Shown piece after piece: positions 1 to 6,581 of a stretch of DNA of 48,542 nucleotides; positions within the stretch are counted from its first letter, which is position 1; every line of letters begins with the position of its first letter. The stretch is from Shewanella canadensis (GTDB lineage: Bacteria; Pseudomonadota; Gammaproteobacteria; Enterobacterales; Shewanellaceae). The translations under genes and the position numbers were made by a program. The notes under the pieces were generated by a model. That model saw nothing but the letters and a program-made list of their open reading frames with translations, ran no database searches and was not told the DNA's origin. The stretch spans positions 1 through 48,542 of the forward strand of contig NZ_RXNU01000020.1 in the NCBI RefSeq assembly GCF_003966225.1. Reading direction: 5' to 3'.

Positions 1-16
1 ATCTTACTAAGTCAGT
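1..16. other. Non-lambda left flank (probable linker or barcode)
   Basis: Sixteen bases precede the cos copy and do not belong to lambda. The last six, GTCAGT, are the reverse complement of the first six bases (ACTGAC) of the right flank, so both genome ends abut the same hexamer in inverted orientation. This is what a shared adapter end with different outer parts would give. The origin is inferred. Confidence 0.8.
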
Positions 17-28
17 AGGTCGCCGCCC
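17..28. other. cosN: cos cohesive-end copy (left of window)
   Basis: AGGTCGCCGCCC is the complement of the 12-base lambda 5' overhang. The same 12 bases recur at 48519-48530. A virion genome has this sequence once as single-stranded ends, so two double-stranded copies imply filled-in ends or assembly through a concatemer junction. Confidence 0.95.
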
Positions 29-190
29 CGTAACCTGTCGGATCACCGGAAAGGACCCGTAAAGTGATAATGATTATCATCTACATATCACAACGTGCGT
101 GGAGGCCATCAAACCACGTCAAATAATCAATTATGACGCAGGTATCGTATTAATTGATCTGCATCAACTTAACGTAAAAACAACTTCAGA
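29..190. other. cosQ: Right cohesive end with cosQ
   Basis: This is the right terminus of lambda, read inward. The cosQ element (GGGTCCT on the opposite strand) is visible at 52-58 and is needed to stop packaging at the second cos. The AT-rich stretch that follows is known to carry an IHF-type site. No gene is seen before 228. Confidence 0.85.
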
Positions 191-227
191 CAATACAAAT
201 CAGCGACACTGAATACGGGGCAACCTC

Positions 228-422
228 ATGTCAACGAAGAACAGAACCCGCAGAACAACAACCCGCAACATCCGCTTTCCTAACCAAATGATTGAACAAA
301 TTAACATCGCTCTTGAGCAAAAAGGGTCCGGGAATTTCTCAGCCTGGGTCATTGAAGCCTGCCGTCGGAGACTAACGTCAGAAAAGAGAGCATATACATC
401 AATTAAAAGTGATGAAGAATGA
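228..422 (+). CDS. ylcI: Small YlcI/YnfO-family protein (DUF3950-like)
   Basis: This 64-residue basic protein resembles the YlcI/YnfO family found in lambdoid prophages such as DLP12. The N-terminus is rich in Arg and Thr (TRRTTTRNIRFP) and is followed by a predicted helix pair, MIEQINIALEQ and NFSAWVIEACRRRL. That pattern is compatible with a ribbon-helix-helix DNA-binding fold. A GGGG run lies seven bases before the ATG. It sits next to the right cohesive end, outside all classical lambda operons. Family membership is by recall; the role is unknown, and DNA binding is inferred from the pattern only. Confidence 0.75.
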   Translation: MSTKNRTRRTTTRNIRFPNQMIEQINIALEQKGSGNFSAWVIEACRRRLTSEKRAYTSIKSDEE

Positions 423-586
423 ACATCCCGCGTTCTTCCCTCCGAACAGGACGATATTGTAAATTCACTTAATTACGAGGGCATTGCAGTAATTGAGTTG
501 CAGTTTTACCACTTTCCTGACAGTGACAGACTGCGTGTTGGCTCTGTCACAGACTAAATAGTTTGAATGATTAGCAGTTATGGTGA

Positions 587-793
587 TCAGTCAACCACCA
601 GGGAATAATCCTTCATATTATTATCGTGCTTCACCAACGCTGCCTCAATTGCTCTGAATGCTTCCAGAGACACCTTATGTTCTATACATGCAATTACAAC
701 ATCAGGGTAACTCATAGAAATGGTGCTATTAAGCATATTTTTTACACGAATCAGATCCACGGAGGGATCATCAGCAGATTGTTCTTTATTCAT
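587..793 (-). CDS. ybcW: YbcW-like conserved phage protein
   Basis: This 68-residue acidic protein corresponds to the last rightward ORF of the lambda map (lambdap79) and to YbcW of the DLP12 prophage, from memory. It has no signal peptide and no membrane segment, and a helical middle ([20 protein letters not shown]). It runs opposite to ylcI and ybcV on either side, so it must have its own promoter or be read by extended late transcription. Its function is unknown. The order bor, ybcV, ybcW, ylcI is that of DLP12, which supports the identity. Confidence 0.75.
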
Positions 794-955
794 TTTGTCG
801 CTCCATGCGCTTGCTCTTCATCTAGCGGTTAAAATATTACTTCAAATCTTTCTGTATGAAGATTTGAGCACGTTGGCCTTACATACATCTGTCGGTTGTA
901 TTTCCCTCCAGAATGCCAGCAGGACCGCACTTTGTTACGCAACCAATACTATTAA

Positions 956-1489
956 GTGAAAACATTCCTAATATTTGACATAAATCATCAACAAAACACA
1001 AGGAGGTCAGACCAGATTGAAACGATAAAAACGATAATGCAAACTACGCGCCCTCGTATCACATGGAAGGTTTTACCAATGGCTCAGGTTGCCATTTTTA
1101 AAGAAATATTCGATCAAGTGCGAAAAGATTTAGACTGTGAATTGTTTTATTCTGAACTAAAACGTCACAACGTCTCACATTATATTTACTATCTAGCCAC
1201 AGATAATATTCACATCGTGTTAGAAAACGATAACACCGTGTTAATAAAAGGACTTAAAAAGGTTGTAAATGTTAAATTCTCAAGAAACACGCATCTTATA
1301 GAAACGTCCTATGATAGGTTGAAATCAAGAGAAATCACATTTCAGCAATACAGGGAAAATCTTGCTAAAGCAGGAGTTTTCCGATGGGTTACAAATATCC
1401 ATGAACATAAAAGATATTACTATACCTTTGATAATTCATTACTATTTACTGAGAGCATTCAGAACACTACACAAATCTTTCCACGCTAA
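956..1489 (+). CDS. ybcV: YbcV-like DUF1398 protein (annotated 'putative envelope protein')
   Basis: The long reading frame of 177 codons begins with GTG at 956 and matches the lambda ORF once called a putative envelope protein. The part from Met42 (ATG at 1079, preceded by GGAAGG eight bases upstream) resembles YbcV/DUF1398 proteins, for example in the stretches ELKRHNVSHYIYYLATDN and NLAKAGVFRWVTNIHEHKRY. The first 41 residues look unlike the family and have no clear ribosome site, so 1079 is the more likely start. No signal peptide or membrane segment is visible, which argues against an envelope role. Base composition is AT-rich, as for other accessory morons. The function is unknown. Confidence 0.75.
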   Translation: MKTFLIFDINHQQNTRRSDQIETIKTIMQTTRPRITWKVLPMAQVAIFKEIFDQVRKDLDCELFYSELKRHNVSHYIYYLATDNIHIVLENDNTVLIKGLKKVVNVKFSRNTHLIETSYDRLKSREITFQQYRENLAKAGVFRWVTNIHEHKRYYYTFDNSLLFTESIQNTTQIFPR

Positions 1490-1709
1490 ATCATAACGTC
1501 CGGTTTCTTCCGTGTCAGCACCGGGGCGTTGGCATAATGCAATACGTGTACGCGCTAAACCCTGTGTGCATCGTTTTAATTATTCCCGGACACTCCCGCA
1601 GAGAAGTTCCCCGTCAGGGCTGTGGACATAGTTAATCCGGGAATACAATGACGATTCATCGCACCTGACATACATTAATAAATATTAACAATATGAAATT
1701 TCAACTCAT

Positions 1710-1751
1710 TGTTTAGGGTTTGTTTAATTTTCTACACATACGATTCTGCGA
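1710..1751 (+). promoter_or_regulatory. PhoP-box promoter of bor
   Basis: Two perfect TGTTTA half-sites lie at 1710-1715 and 1721-1726 with five bases between them, the PhoP box arrangement. Exactly twelve bases further on is a -10 hexamer TACGAT (1739-1744), the usual spacing for PhoP-activated promoters. Transcription should start near 1751, about 28 bases before the bor ATG. Confidence 0.8.
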
Positions 1752-1778
1752 ACTTCAAAAAGCATCGGGAATAACACC

Positions 1779-2072
1779 ATGAAAAAAATGCTACTCGCTA
1801 CTGCGCTGGCCCTGCTTATTACAGGATGTGCTCAACAGACGTTTACTGTTCAAAACAAACCGGCAGCAGTAGCACCAAAGGAAACCATCACCCATCATTT
1901 CTTCGTTTCTGGAATTGGGCAGAAGAAAACTGTCGATGCAGCCAAAATTTGTGGCGGCGCAGAAAATGTTGTTAAAACAGAAACCCAGCAAACATTCGTA
2001 AATGGATTGCTCGGTTTTATTACTTTAGGCATTTATACTCCGCTGGAAGCGCGTGTGTATTGCTCACAATAA
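1779..2072 (+). CDS. bor: Bor outer-membrane lipoprotein (serum resistance)
   Basis: Bor is a 97-residue lipoprotein made by lysogens; it is related to plasmid Iss and is reported to raise serum survival of the host. The N-terminus is a lipoprotein signal, MKKMLLATALALLITGC, with Cys17 as the lipidated residue. The rest is a small periplasm-facing domain with two further Cys (CGG near 59 and YCSQ at the C-terminus). It is a moron: it stands opposite to the lysis genes, has its own PhoP-type promoter at 1710-1751, and ends in a hairpin shared with Rz. Regulation by low magnesium through PhoP/PhoQ follows from the box. Confidence 0.97.
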   Translation: MKKMLLATALALLITGCAQQTFTVQNKPAAVAPKETITHHFFVSGIGQKKTVDAAKICGGAENVVKTETQQTFVNGLLGFITLGIYTPLEARVYCSQ

Positions 2073-2078
2073 TTGCAT

Positions 2079-2104
2079 GAGTTGCCCATCGATATGGGCA
2101 ACTC
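2079..2104. terminator. Bidirectional hairpin between bor and Rz
   Basis: A perfect 11-bp stem (2079-2089 with 2094-2104) closes a four-base CGAT loop. It sits seven bases after the bor stop and its last base is the last base of the Rz stop codon. It could end transcription in both directions, although neither side has a long T run. Confidence 0.6.
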
Positions 2105-2565
2105 TATCTGCACTGCTCATTAATATACTTCTGGGTTCCTTCCAGTTGTTTTTGCATAGTGATCAGCCTCTCTCTGAGGGTGAAATAATCCCGTTCAGCG
2201 GTGTCTGCCAGTCGGGGGGAGGCTGCATTATCCACGCCGGAGGCGGTGGTGGCTTCACGCACTGACTGACAGACTGCTTTGATGTGCAACCGACGACGAC
2301 CAGCGGCAACATCATCACGCAGAGCATCATTTTCAGCTTTAGCATCAGCTAACTCCTTCGTGTATTTTGCATCGAGCGCAGCAACATCACGCTGACGCAT
2401 CTGCATGTCAGTAATTGCCGCGTTCGCCAGCTTCAGTTCTCTGGCATTTTTGTCGCGCTGGGCTTTGTAGGTAATGGCGTTATCACGGTAATGATTAACA
2501 GCCCATGACAGGCAGACGATGATGCAGATAACCAGAGCGGAGATAATCGCGGTGACTCTGCTCAT
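2104..2565 (-). CDS. Rz: Rz inner-membrane spanin
   Basis: Rz is the 153-residue i-spanin, a type II inner-membrane protein that pairs with Rz1 and fuses the inner and outer membranes in the last step of lysis. One N-terminal membrane helix (about residues 5-22, AIISALVICIIVCLSWAV) precedes a long charged coiled-coil periplasmic domain rich in Ala, Lys and Asp. The start codon overlaps the end of R by four bases (ATGA), so translation is coupled. The Rz1 gene lies wholly inside it in another frame. Expression is from pR' with Q. Confidence 0.97.
   Translation of the reverse strand: MSRVTAIISALVICIIVCLSWAVNHYRDNAITYKAQRDKNARELKLANAAITDMQMRQRDVAALDAKYTKELADAKAENDALRDDVAAGRRRLHIKAVCQSVREATTASGVDNAASPRLADTAERDYFTLRERLITMQKQLEGTQKYINEQCR
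2163..2345 (-). CDS. Rz1: Rz1 outer-membrane spanin lipoprotein, nested in Rz
   Basis: Rz1 is a 60-residue lipoprotein encoded in the +1 frame inside Rz, the classic fully embedded gene pair. The signal sequence runs MLKLKMMLCVMMLPLVVVGC, with Cys20 as the lipidated residue. The mature 40-residue protein is very rich in Pro (PPPPPAW and QPPPDW). It sits in the inner leaflet of the outer membrane and binds the C-terminus of Rz across the periplasm. Both reading frames must be kept under selection at once. Confidence 0.96.
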   Translation of the reverse strand: MLKLKMMLCVMMLPLVVVGCTSKQSVSQCVKPPPPPAWIMQPPPDWQTPLNGIISPSERG

Positions 2566-3038
2566 ACATCAATCTCTCTGACCGTTCCGCCCGCTTCTTT
2601 GAATTTTGCAATCAGGCTGTCAGCCTTATGCTCGAACTGACCATAACCAGCGCCCGGCAGTGAAGCCCAGATATTGCTGCAACGGTCGATTGCCTGACGG
2701 ATATCACCACGATCAATCATAGGTAAAGCGCCACGCTCCTTAATCTGCTGCAATGCCACAGCGTCCTGACTTTTCGGAGAGAAGTCTTTCAGGCCAAGCT
2801 GCTTGCGGTAGGCATCCCACCAACGGGAAAGAAGCTGGTAGCGTCCGGCGCCTGTTGATTTGAGTTTTGGGTTTAGCGTGACAAGTTTGCGAGGGTGATC
2901 GGAGTAATCAGTAAATAGCTCTCCGCCTACAATGACGTCATAACCATGATTTCTGGTTTTCTGACGTCCGTTATCAGTTCCCTCCGACCACGCCAGCATA
3001 TCGAGGAACGCCTTACGTTGATTATTGATTTCTACCAT
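2562..3038 (-). CDS. R: R endolysin (lytic transglycosylase)
   Basis: R is the 158-residue lambda endolysin, which cleaves the MurNAc-GlcNAc bond with formation of a 1,6-anhydro sugar. The catalytic Glu19 is visible in MLAWSEGTDNG. There is no signal peptide, so the enzyme stays in the cytoplasm until holin S opens the membrane. Its first 17 bases overlap the end of S in another frame, and its stop overlaps Rz, giving a tight S-R-Rz cassette. In this strain S has an amber codon, so R builds up without release in a non-suppressing host. Confidence 0.97.
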   Translation of the reverse strand: MVEINNQRKAFLDMLAWSEGTDNGRQKTRNHGYDVIVGGELFTDYSDHPRKLVTLNPKLKSTGAGRYQLLSRWWDAYRKQLGLKDFSPKSQDAVALQQIKERGALPMIDRGDIRQAIDRCSNIWASLPGAGYGQFEHKADSLIAKFKEAGGTVREIDV

Positions 3039-3345
3039 CTTCTACTCCGGCTTTTTTAGCAGCGAAGCGTTTGATAAGCGAACCAATCGAGTCAGTACCG
3101 ATGTAGCCGATAAACACGCTCGTTATATAAGCGAGATTGCTACTTAGTCCGGCGAAGTCGAGAAGGTCACGAATGAACTAGGCGATAATGGCGCACATCG
3201 TTGCGTCGATTACTGTTTTTGTAAACGCACCGCCATTATATCTGCCGCGAAGGTACGCCATTGCAAACGCAAGGATTGCCCCGATGCCTTGTTCCTTTGC
3301 CGCGAGAATGGCGGCCAACAGGTCATGTTTTTCTGGCATCTTCAT
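3022..3345 (-). CDS. S: S holin/antiholin, interrupted by the Sam7 amber codon
   Basis: The frame encodes the 107-codon holin gene with a TAG in place of Trp56 (3178-3180), within the sequence Ile-Ile-Ala-stop-Phe-Ile. This is the Sam7 allele. Two Met codons at positions 1 and 3 (MKMPEKHD) give the antiholin S107 and the holin S105, whose ratio sets the lysis clock. The wild type has three membrane helices and forms micron-scale holes; the amber falls in the second helix. Without a suppressor only an inert 55-residue fragment is made and cells do not lyse. The rest of the frame is intact to TAA at 3022, so the defect is conditional. Confidence 0.97.
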
Positions 3346-3750
3346 GTCTTACCCCCAATAAGGGGATTTGCTCTATTTAATTAGGAATAAGGTCGATTAC
3401 TGATAGAACAAATCCAGGCTACTGTGTTTAGTAATCAGATTTGTTCGTGACCGATATGCACGGGCAAAACGGCAGGAGGTTGTTAGCGCGACCTCCTGCC
3501 ACCCGCTTTCACGAAGGTCATGTGTAAAAGGCCGCAGCGTAACTATTACTAATGAATTCAGGACAGACAGTGGCTACGGCTCAGTTTGGGTTGTGCTGTT
3601 GCTGGGCGGCGATGACGCCTGTACGCATTTGGTGATCCGGTTCTGCTTCCGGTATTCGCTTAATTCAGCACAACGGAAAGAGCACTGGCTAACCAGGCTC
3701 GCCGACTCTTCACGATTATCGACTCAATGCTCTTACCTGTTGTGCAGATA
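3346..3750. other. Q-S intergenic leader, no further gene seen
   Basis: This stretch lies between tR' and the S start. It carries only the late transcript leader, including the structured translation-initiation region just before S. Other reading frames here are short and have no ribosome site or recognisable product. Confidence 0.7.
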
Positions 3751-3910
3751 TAAAAAATCCCGAAACCGTTATGCAGGCTCTAACTATTACCTGCGAACTG
3801 TTTCGGGATTGCATTTTGCAGACCTCTCTGCCTGCGATGGTTGGAGTTCCAGACGATACGTCGAAGTGACCAACTAGGCGGAATCGGTAGTAAGCGCCGC
3901 CTCTTTTCAT
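3716..3910 (-). CDS. orf-64, doubtful small ORF in the late leader
   Basis: This 64-codon frame begins 34 bases after the pR' start and ends just past the tR' terminator, so it coincides with the 6S leader RNA. The product would be basic (GGAYYRFRLVGHF at the start) with no recognised domain. It appears in older lambda annotations as orf-64. The same bases must form the tR' hairpin, which alone can explain their conservation. It could be translated from the 6S transcript, but nothing in the sequence favours a real protein. Confidence 0.35.
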   Translation of the reverse strand: MKRGGAYYRFRLVGHFDVSSGTPTIAGREVCKMQSRNSSQVIVRACITVSGFFISAQQVRALSR

Positions 3911-3944
3911 CTCACTACCACAACGAGCGAATTAACCCATCGTT
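3751..3944 (-). ncRNA. Lambda 6S RNA (late leader transcript)
   Basis: The 194-base RNA runs from the pR' start at 3944 to the T run of tR' near 3751. It is the constitutive short product of pR' in the absence of Q. It is unrelated to the bacterial 6S RNA of ssrS. End points follow from the promoter and terminator seen here and agree with the known length. Confidence 0.88.
3752..3810 (-). terminator. tR' terminator of the late promoter
   Basis: Outer stem 3756-3766 pairs with 3800-3810 (AATCCCGAAAC and its complement) and encloses a smaller GCAGG/CCTGC hairpin. On the minus strand it is followed by a run of six T. It ends the 6S transcript unless Q-modified polymerase reads through. Confidence 0.93.
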
Positions 3945-3979
3945 GAGTCAAATTTACCCAATTTTATTCAATAAGTCAA
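3944..3979 (-). promoter_or_regulatory. Late promoter pR' with Q-utilisation site
   Basis: On the minus strand a -35 TTGACT (3974-3979) and a -10 TAAATT (3951-3956) are 17 bases apart, with the start at 3944. The Q-binding element overlaps the spacer. It drives all late genes: S-R-Rz, then across the joined cos ends Nu1 through the tail fibres. Confidence 0.93.
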
Positions 3980-4021
3980 TATCATGCCGTTAATATGTTG
4001 CCATCCGTGGCAATCATGCTG

Positions 4022-4645
4022 CTAACGTGTGACCGCATTCAAAATGTTGTCTGCGATTGACTCTTCTTTGTGGCATTGCACCACCAGAGCGTCATACAGC
4101 GGCTTAACAGTGCGTGACCAGGTGGGTTGGGTAAGGTTTGGGATTAGCATCGTCACAGCGCGATATGCTGCGCTTGCTGGCATCCTTGAATAGCCGACGC
4201 CTTTGCATCTTCCGCACTCTTTCTCGACAACTCTCCCCCACAGCTCTGTTTTGGCAATATCAACCGCACGGCCTGTACCATGGCAATCTCTGCATCTTGC
4301 CCCCGGCGTCGCGGCACTACGGCAATAATCCGCATAAGCGAATGTTGCGAGCACTTGCAGTACCTTTGCCTTAGTATTTCCTTCAAGCTTTGCCACACCA
4401 CGGTATTTCCCCGATACCTTGTGTGCAAATTGCATCAGATAGTTGATAGCCTTTTGTTTGTCGTTCTGGCTGAGTTCGTGCTTACCGCAGAATGCAGCCA
4501 TACCGAATCCGGCTTGTGATTGCGCCATCCCCATAGCAGCCATCACATCAGTACCGGAAAGAGAGTCAGAAGCCGTGGCCCGTGGTGAGTCGCTCATCAT
4601 CGGGCTTTTTGGCGAATGAAATTTAGCTACGCTTTCGAGTCTCAT
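4022..4645 (-). CDS. Q: Q late antiterminator
   Basis: Q is a 207-residue antitermination factor. It binds the QBE within pR', joins the sigma-70 complex paused at +16, and travels with RNA polymerase so that tR' and later terminators are ignored. Two Cys pairs, CRDC and CGRC (around 118-150), form the zinc-binding element seen in this Q family. Its ATG overlaps the end of ninI by four bases, so it is the last gene of the pR operon and accumulates late. An antisense CII promoter, paQ, lies inside the gene at 4345-4384 and delays Q during lysogenic choice. Confidence 0.97.
4345..4384 (+). promoter_or_regulatory. paQ, CII-activated antisense promoter inside Q
   Basis: The CII recognition pattern TTGC-N6-TTGC is at 4345-4358, with a -10 TAGTAT at 4372-4377. 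Transcription starts near 4384 and runs against Q, giving an RNA antisense to the 5' half of Q. The position agrees with the known paQ. Confidence 0.85.
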
Positions 4646-5307
4646 GCGCCTTCTCCCTGTACCTGAATCAATGTTAGGTTTCCGCAGAACACTGCGCCGG
4701 TATCGATATACATTTGGTTGGCAAACTTGAGTGGTTTCACTGCTGGCGTATGACCAAAGATGAACGTGTCCGCGCCTTTGATTTCTTTCACGATCCCGTT
4801 TTGTGAGTTGCTGATTCGTTCGCGGTTCCAGATTACCTGCTGATGATCAACTGGCTTTCCAAACTCGTATTCGTCAAAGGGATAATCGGCGTGGCAGATA
4901 ACATATTTTTTATCTTTGCTCACCAGTTCGATGATTAACGGAAGTTCATCTGCTTTATGGGCAAGAGCTTTAGCCAGAATTTCTTTGTCGTAATCGAGAT
5001 TAAAGAACCAGCCACCGCCATTAAGCAGCCAGTGATTAACGTTTCCACGCTCTGATAAGCCATCAATCATCATTTGCTCATGGTTTCCACGTACAGCTCT
5101 GAACCAGGGGAATGTGATTAATTCCAGGCATTCAACGTTCTCTGCACCACGATCAACCAAATCGCCCACCGAGATAAGCAGGTCTTTTTTGTTGTCGAAT
5201 CCAATCGTATCCAGTTTGTTCATCAGGTTCGTGTAGCATCCGTGCAGATCGCCAACTACCCAAATATTTCGGTATTTGCTGCCATCAATTTTTTCGTAAT
5301 AGCGCAT
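4642..5307 (-). CDS. ninI: NinI, lambda protein phosphatase
   Basis: NinI is the well-known 221-residue lambda phosphatase, a manganese-dependent Ser/Thr/Tyr phosphatase of the PPP/calcineurin-like fold. The metal and catalytic motifs are plain: VVGDLHGCY near residue 20, SVGDLVDRG near 50 and AVRGNHEQM near 75, with FGHTPAV near the C-terminus. The start chosen is the ATG at 5307 ([10 protein letters not shown]); a longer frame upstream overlaps ninH and lacks support. It overlaps ninH and Q at its ends. Its natural role in infection is not established; the region between P and Q can be deleted. Confidence 0.97.
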
Positions 5308-5491
5308 CTCTTTCACTCCATCCGCGATGAACCATGAGAACGTCGTTGACGATGGCGTGCATTTTCCCGTCTTTATCATCAACGTATTTTCTGACCGTAC
5401 CGCGACTACATTTCAGTCTGCGTGCTACTTCTGTCTGATTTCCGTATGTTTCAACGAGCATGTCTGGAATGGTTTTTACTGAGAACGTCAT
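5285..5491 (-). CDS. ninH: NinH, Fis-like helix-turn-helix protein
   Basis: This 68-residue protein has a helix-turn-helix at about 17-37 ([19 protein letters not shown]) resembling the DNA-binding end of Fis-type proteins. It overlaps ninG by four bases and ninI by 23. Codon 15 is ACA (Thr) at 5447-5449. The classical lambda sequence has GCA (Ala) there, from memory, and this change is one of the few listed for the cI857 ind1 Sam7 stock. The residue is just before the helix-turn-helix, so a mild effect is possible. The biological function is unproven. Confidence 0.92.
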
Positions 5492-6102
5492 GCGGCCTCA
5501 CTTCTGCTATTTCGCAGGTCTTTGAGTTTCTGTTGGTACTCTGCCTTGATCGCCTTGCACTCTTCGATAGTCCAGCGATGGCGGTTATGGTTTGATTCGA
5601 TTTCGTCTACTGCTTCCTGCCCGATGCGGCTAATCAGTTCGACGCGATACGGAACGAGATTTCCGCTTTTGTGCTGGTTGCACACCACGCATTGCTTGTG
5701 AATATTGCGTTCATTAAATCGGAGTTGAGGTGCCGCAGCAGTTGTCCGGTAATGTCCGGCATCCCACTGAGCAGACGTGAGCGTTCCGCACGAGATACAT
5801 GGTAAGTCGCGGTCTCTTTCTCTGATGAAGGCGTTTACGGCTTGTTGGGCTTGTTTAATCCAGTAACTGCGGGGCTTTAAGGCGAGTTTTCGAATCTTAA
5901 GTTTATCTTTCTGTTTCTGCTCCTCTCGTCGTCGTTTCTTCTCTGCTGCTTTTTCCGCTTTTTCGCGTTCTTTACTTCGTCGTTCGAGTGCTATCTTGGT
6001 TCCACACTCTGGAGAGCACCACCACTGATTAGCGAATGCAGGGTGAAACCATTCCCGGCATTCATCGTTTTTACATCGTCTTCGCGCTGGTTTAGCCATC
6101 AT
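5488..6102 (-). CDS. ninG: NinG (Rap) recombination endonuclease
   Basis: NinG, also called Rap, is a 204-residue structure-specific nuclease that nicks D-loops and Holliday junctions and boosts phage-plasmid recombination. An N-terminal zinc knuckle is seen (CKNDEC and CSPEC, residues 10-33). A strongly basic coiled region (about 40-75) follows, then a second Cys/His cluster (CISCGTL, DAGHYRT, HKQCVVCNQHKSGN, about 100-145) typical of HNH-like nucleases. It starts inside the end of ninF and overlaps ninH by four bases. It is part of the nin recombination group together with ninB. Confidence 0.95.
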   Translation of the reverse strand: MMAKPARRRCKNDECREWFHPAFANQWWCSPECGTKIALERRSKEREKAEKAAEKKRRREEQKQKDKLKIRKLALKPRSYWIKQAQQAVNAFIRERDRDLPCISCGTLTSAQWDAGHYRTTAAAPQLRFNERNIHKQCVVCNQHKSGNLVPYRVELISRIGQEAVDEIESNHNRHRWTIEECKAIKAEYQQKLKDLRNSRSEAA

Positions 6103-6262
6103 CTTCTTCCTCGTGCATCGAGCTATTCGGATCGCTCATCAGTTCTGCGCAGCAGTGCTCACACACGTGAACTTCCAGCACATGCAGCTTCTGACCGCAG
6201 TTAGCGCACGTTAAAGCTCGCTCGACGCTTTCTTGTTCGTAACTTCGATTTTGGTCAATCAC
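6092..6262 (-). CDS. ninF: NinF, small zinc-ribbon protein
   Basis: The 56-residue product starts with GTG at 6262, the start used in the lambda literature. An in-frame ATG further upstream exists but overlaps ninE more. Four cysteines in two pairs, CANC and CEHC, are spaced as in a zinc ribbon, and the C-terminus is acidic (EEEDDG). It overlaps ninE by four bases and ninG by eleven. Function is unknown. Confidence 0.9.
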   Translation of the reverse strand: MIDQNRSYEQESVERALTCANCGQKLHVLEVHVCEHCCAELMSDPNSSMHEEEDDG

Positions 6263-6441
6263 CTTGTTTTCCTCGCACGACGTCTTAGCCACCGGATATC
6301 CCACAGGTGAGCCGTGTAGTTGAAGGTTTTTACGTCAGATTCTTTTGGGATTGGCTTGGGTTTATTTCTGGTGCGTTTCGTTGGAAGGTATTTGCAGTTT
6401 TCGCAGATTATGTCGGTGATACTTCGTCGCTGTCTCGCCAC
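6259..6441 (-). CDS. ninE: NinE
   Basis: NinE is a 60-residue, very basic protein (MARQRRSITDIICENCKYL, then KRTRNKPKPIPK). One CxxC pair is present near residue 14. It overlaps ninD by 34 bases in another frame and ninF by four. It is conserved in lambdoid phages as part of the P-Q interval; no function is established. The charge suggests contact with nucleic acid, which is inference. Confidence 0.92.
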   Translation of the reverse strand: MARQRRSITDIICENCKYLPTKRTRNKPKPIPKESDVKTFNYTAHLWDIRWLRRRARKTR

Positions 6442-6581
6442 ACGTCCTCCTTTTCCTGCGGTAGTGGTAACACCCCTGTTGGTGTTCTTTCACACCGGAG
6501 ACACCATCGATTCCAGTAAGGTTGATTTGGTCGGAAGCGGTTATCTTCTTTGCATTCACCGCACCGATAACATCGCATCAT
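6408..6581 (-). CDS. ninD: NinD, small cysteine-rich protein
   Basis: Reading the minus strand from ATG at 6581 to TAA at 6408 gives 57 codons: MMRCYRCGECKEDNRF, a middle with WCLRC, and an acidic tail. The cysteines (CYRC, then C, then CLRC) fit a zinc-binding knuckle. It overlaps ninC by four bases and ninE by 34. It is the lambda nin57 ORF. Function is unknown. Confidence 0.9.
   Translation of the reverse strand: MMRCYRCGECKEDNRFRPNQPYWNRWCLRCERTPTGVLPLPQEKEDVWRDSDEVSPT

Noticed and set aside
626..959. Plus-strand frames of 68 and 79 codons opposite and beyond ybcW
   Set aside because: They mirror ybcW and its upstream region, lack ribosome sites and have Cys/His-rich random composition.
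3593..3877. 94-codon plus-strand frame in the Q-S leader
   Set aside because: It runs through the tR' hairpin and has no ribosome site; the region is explained by 6S RNA and tR'.
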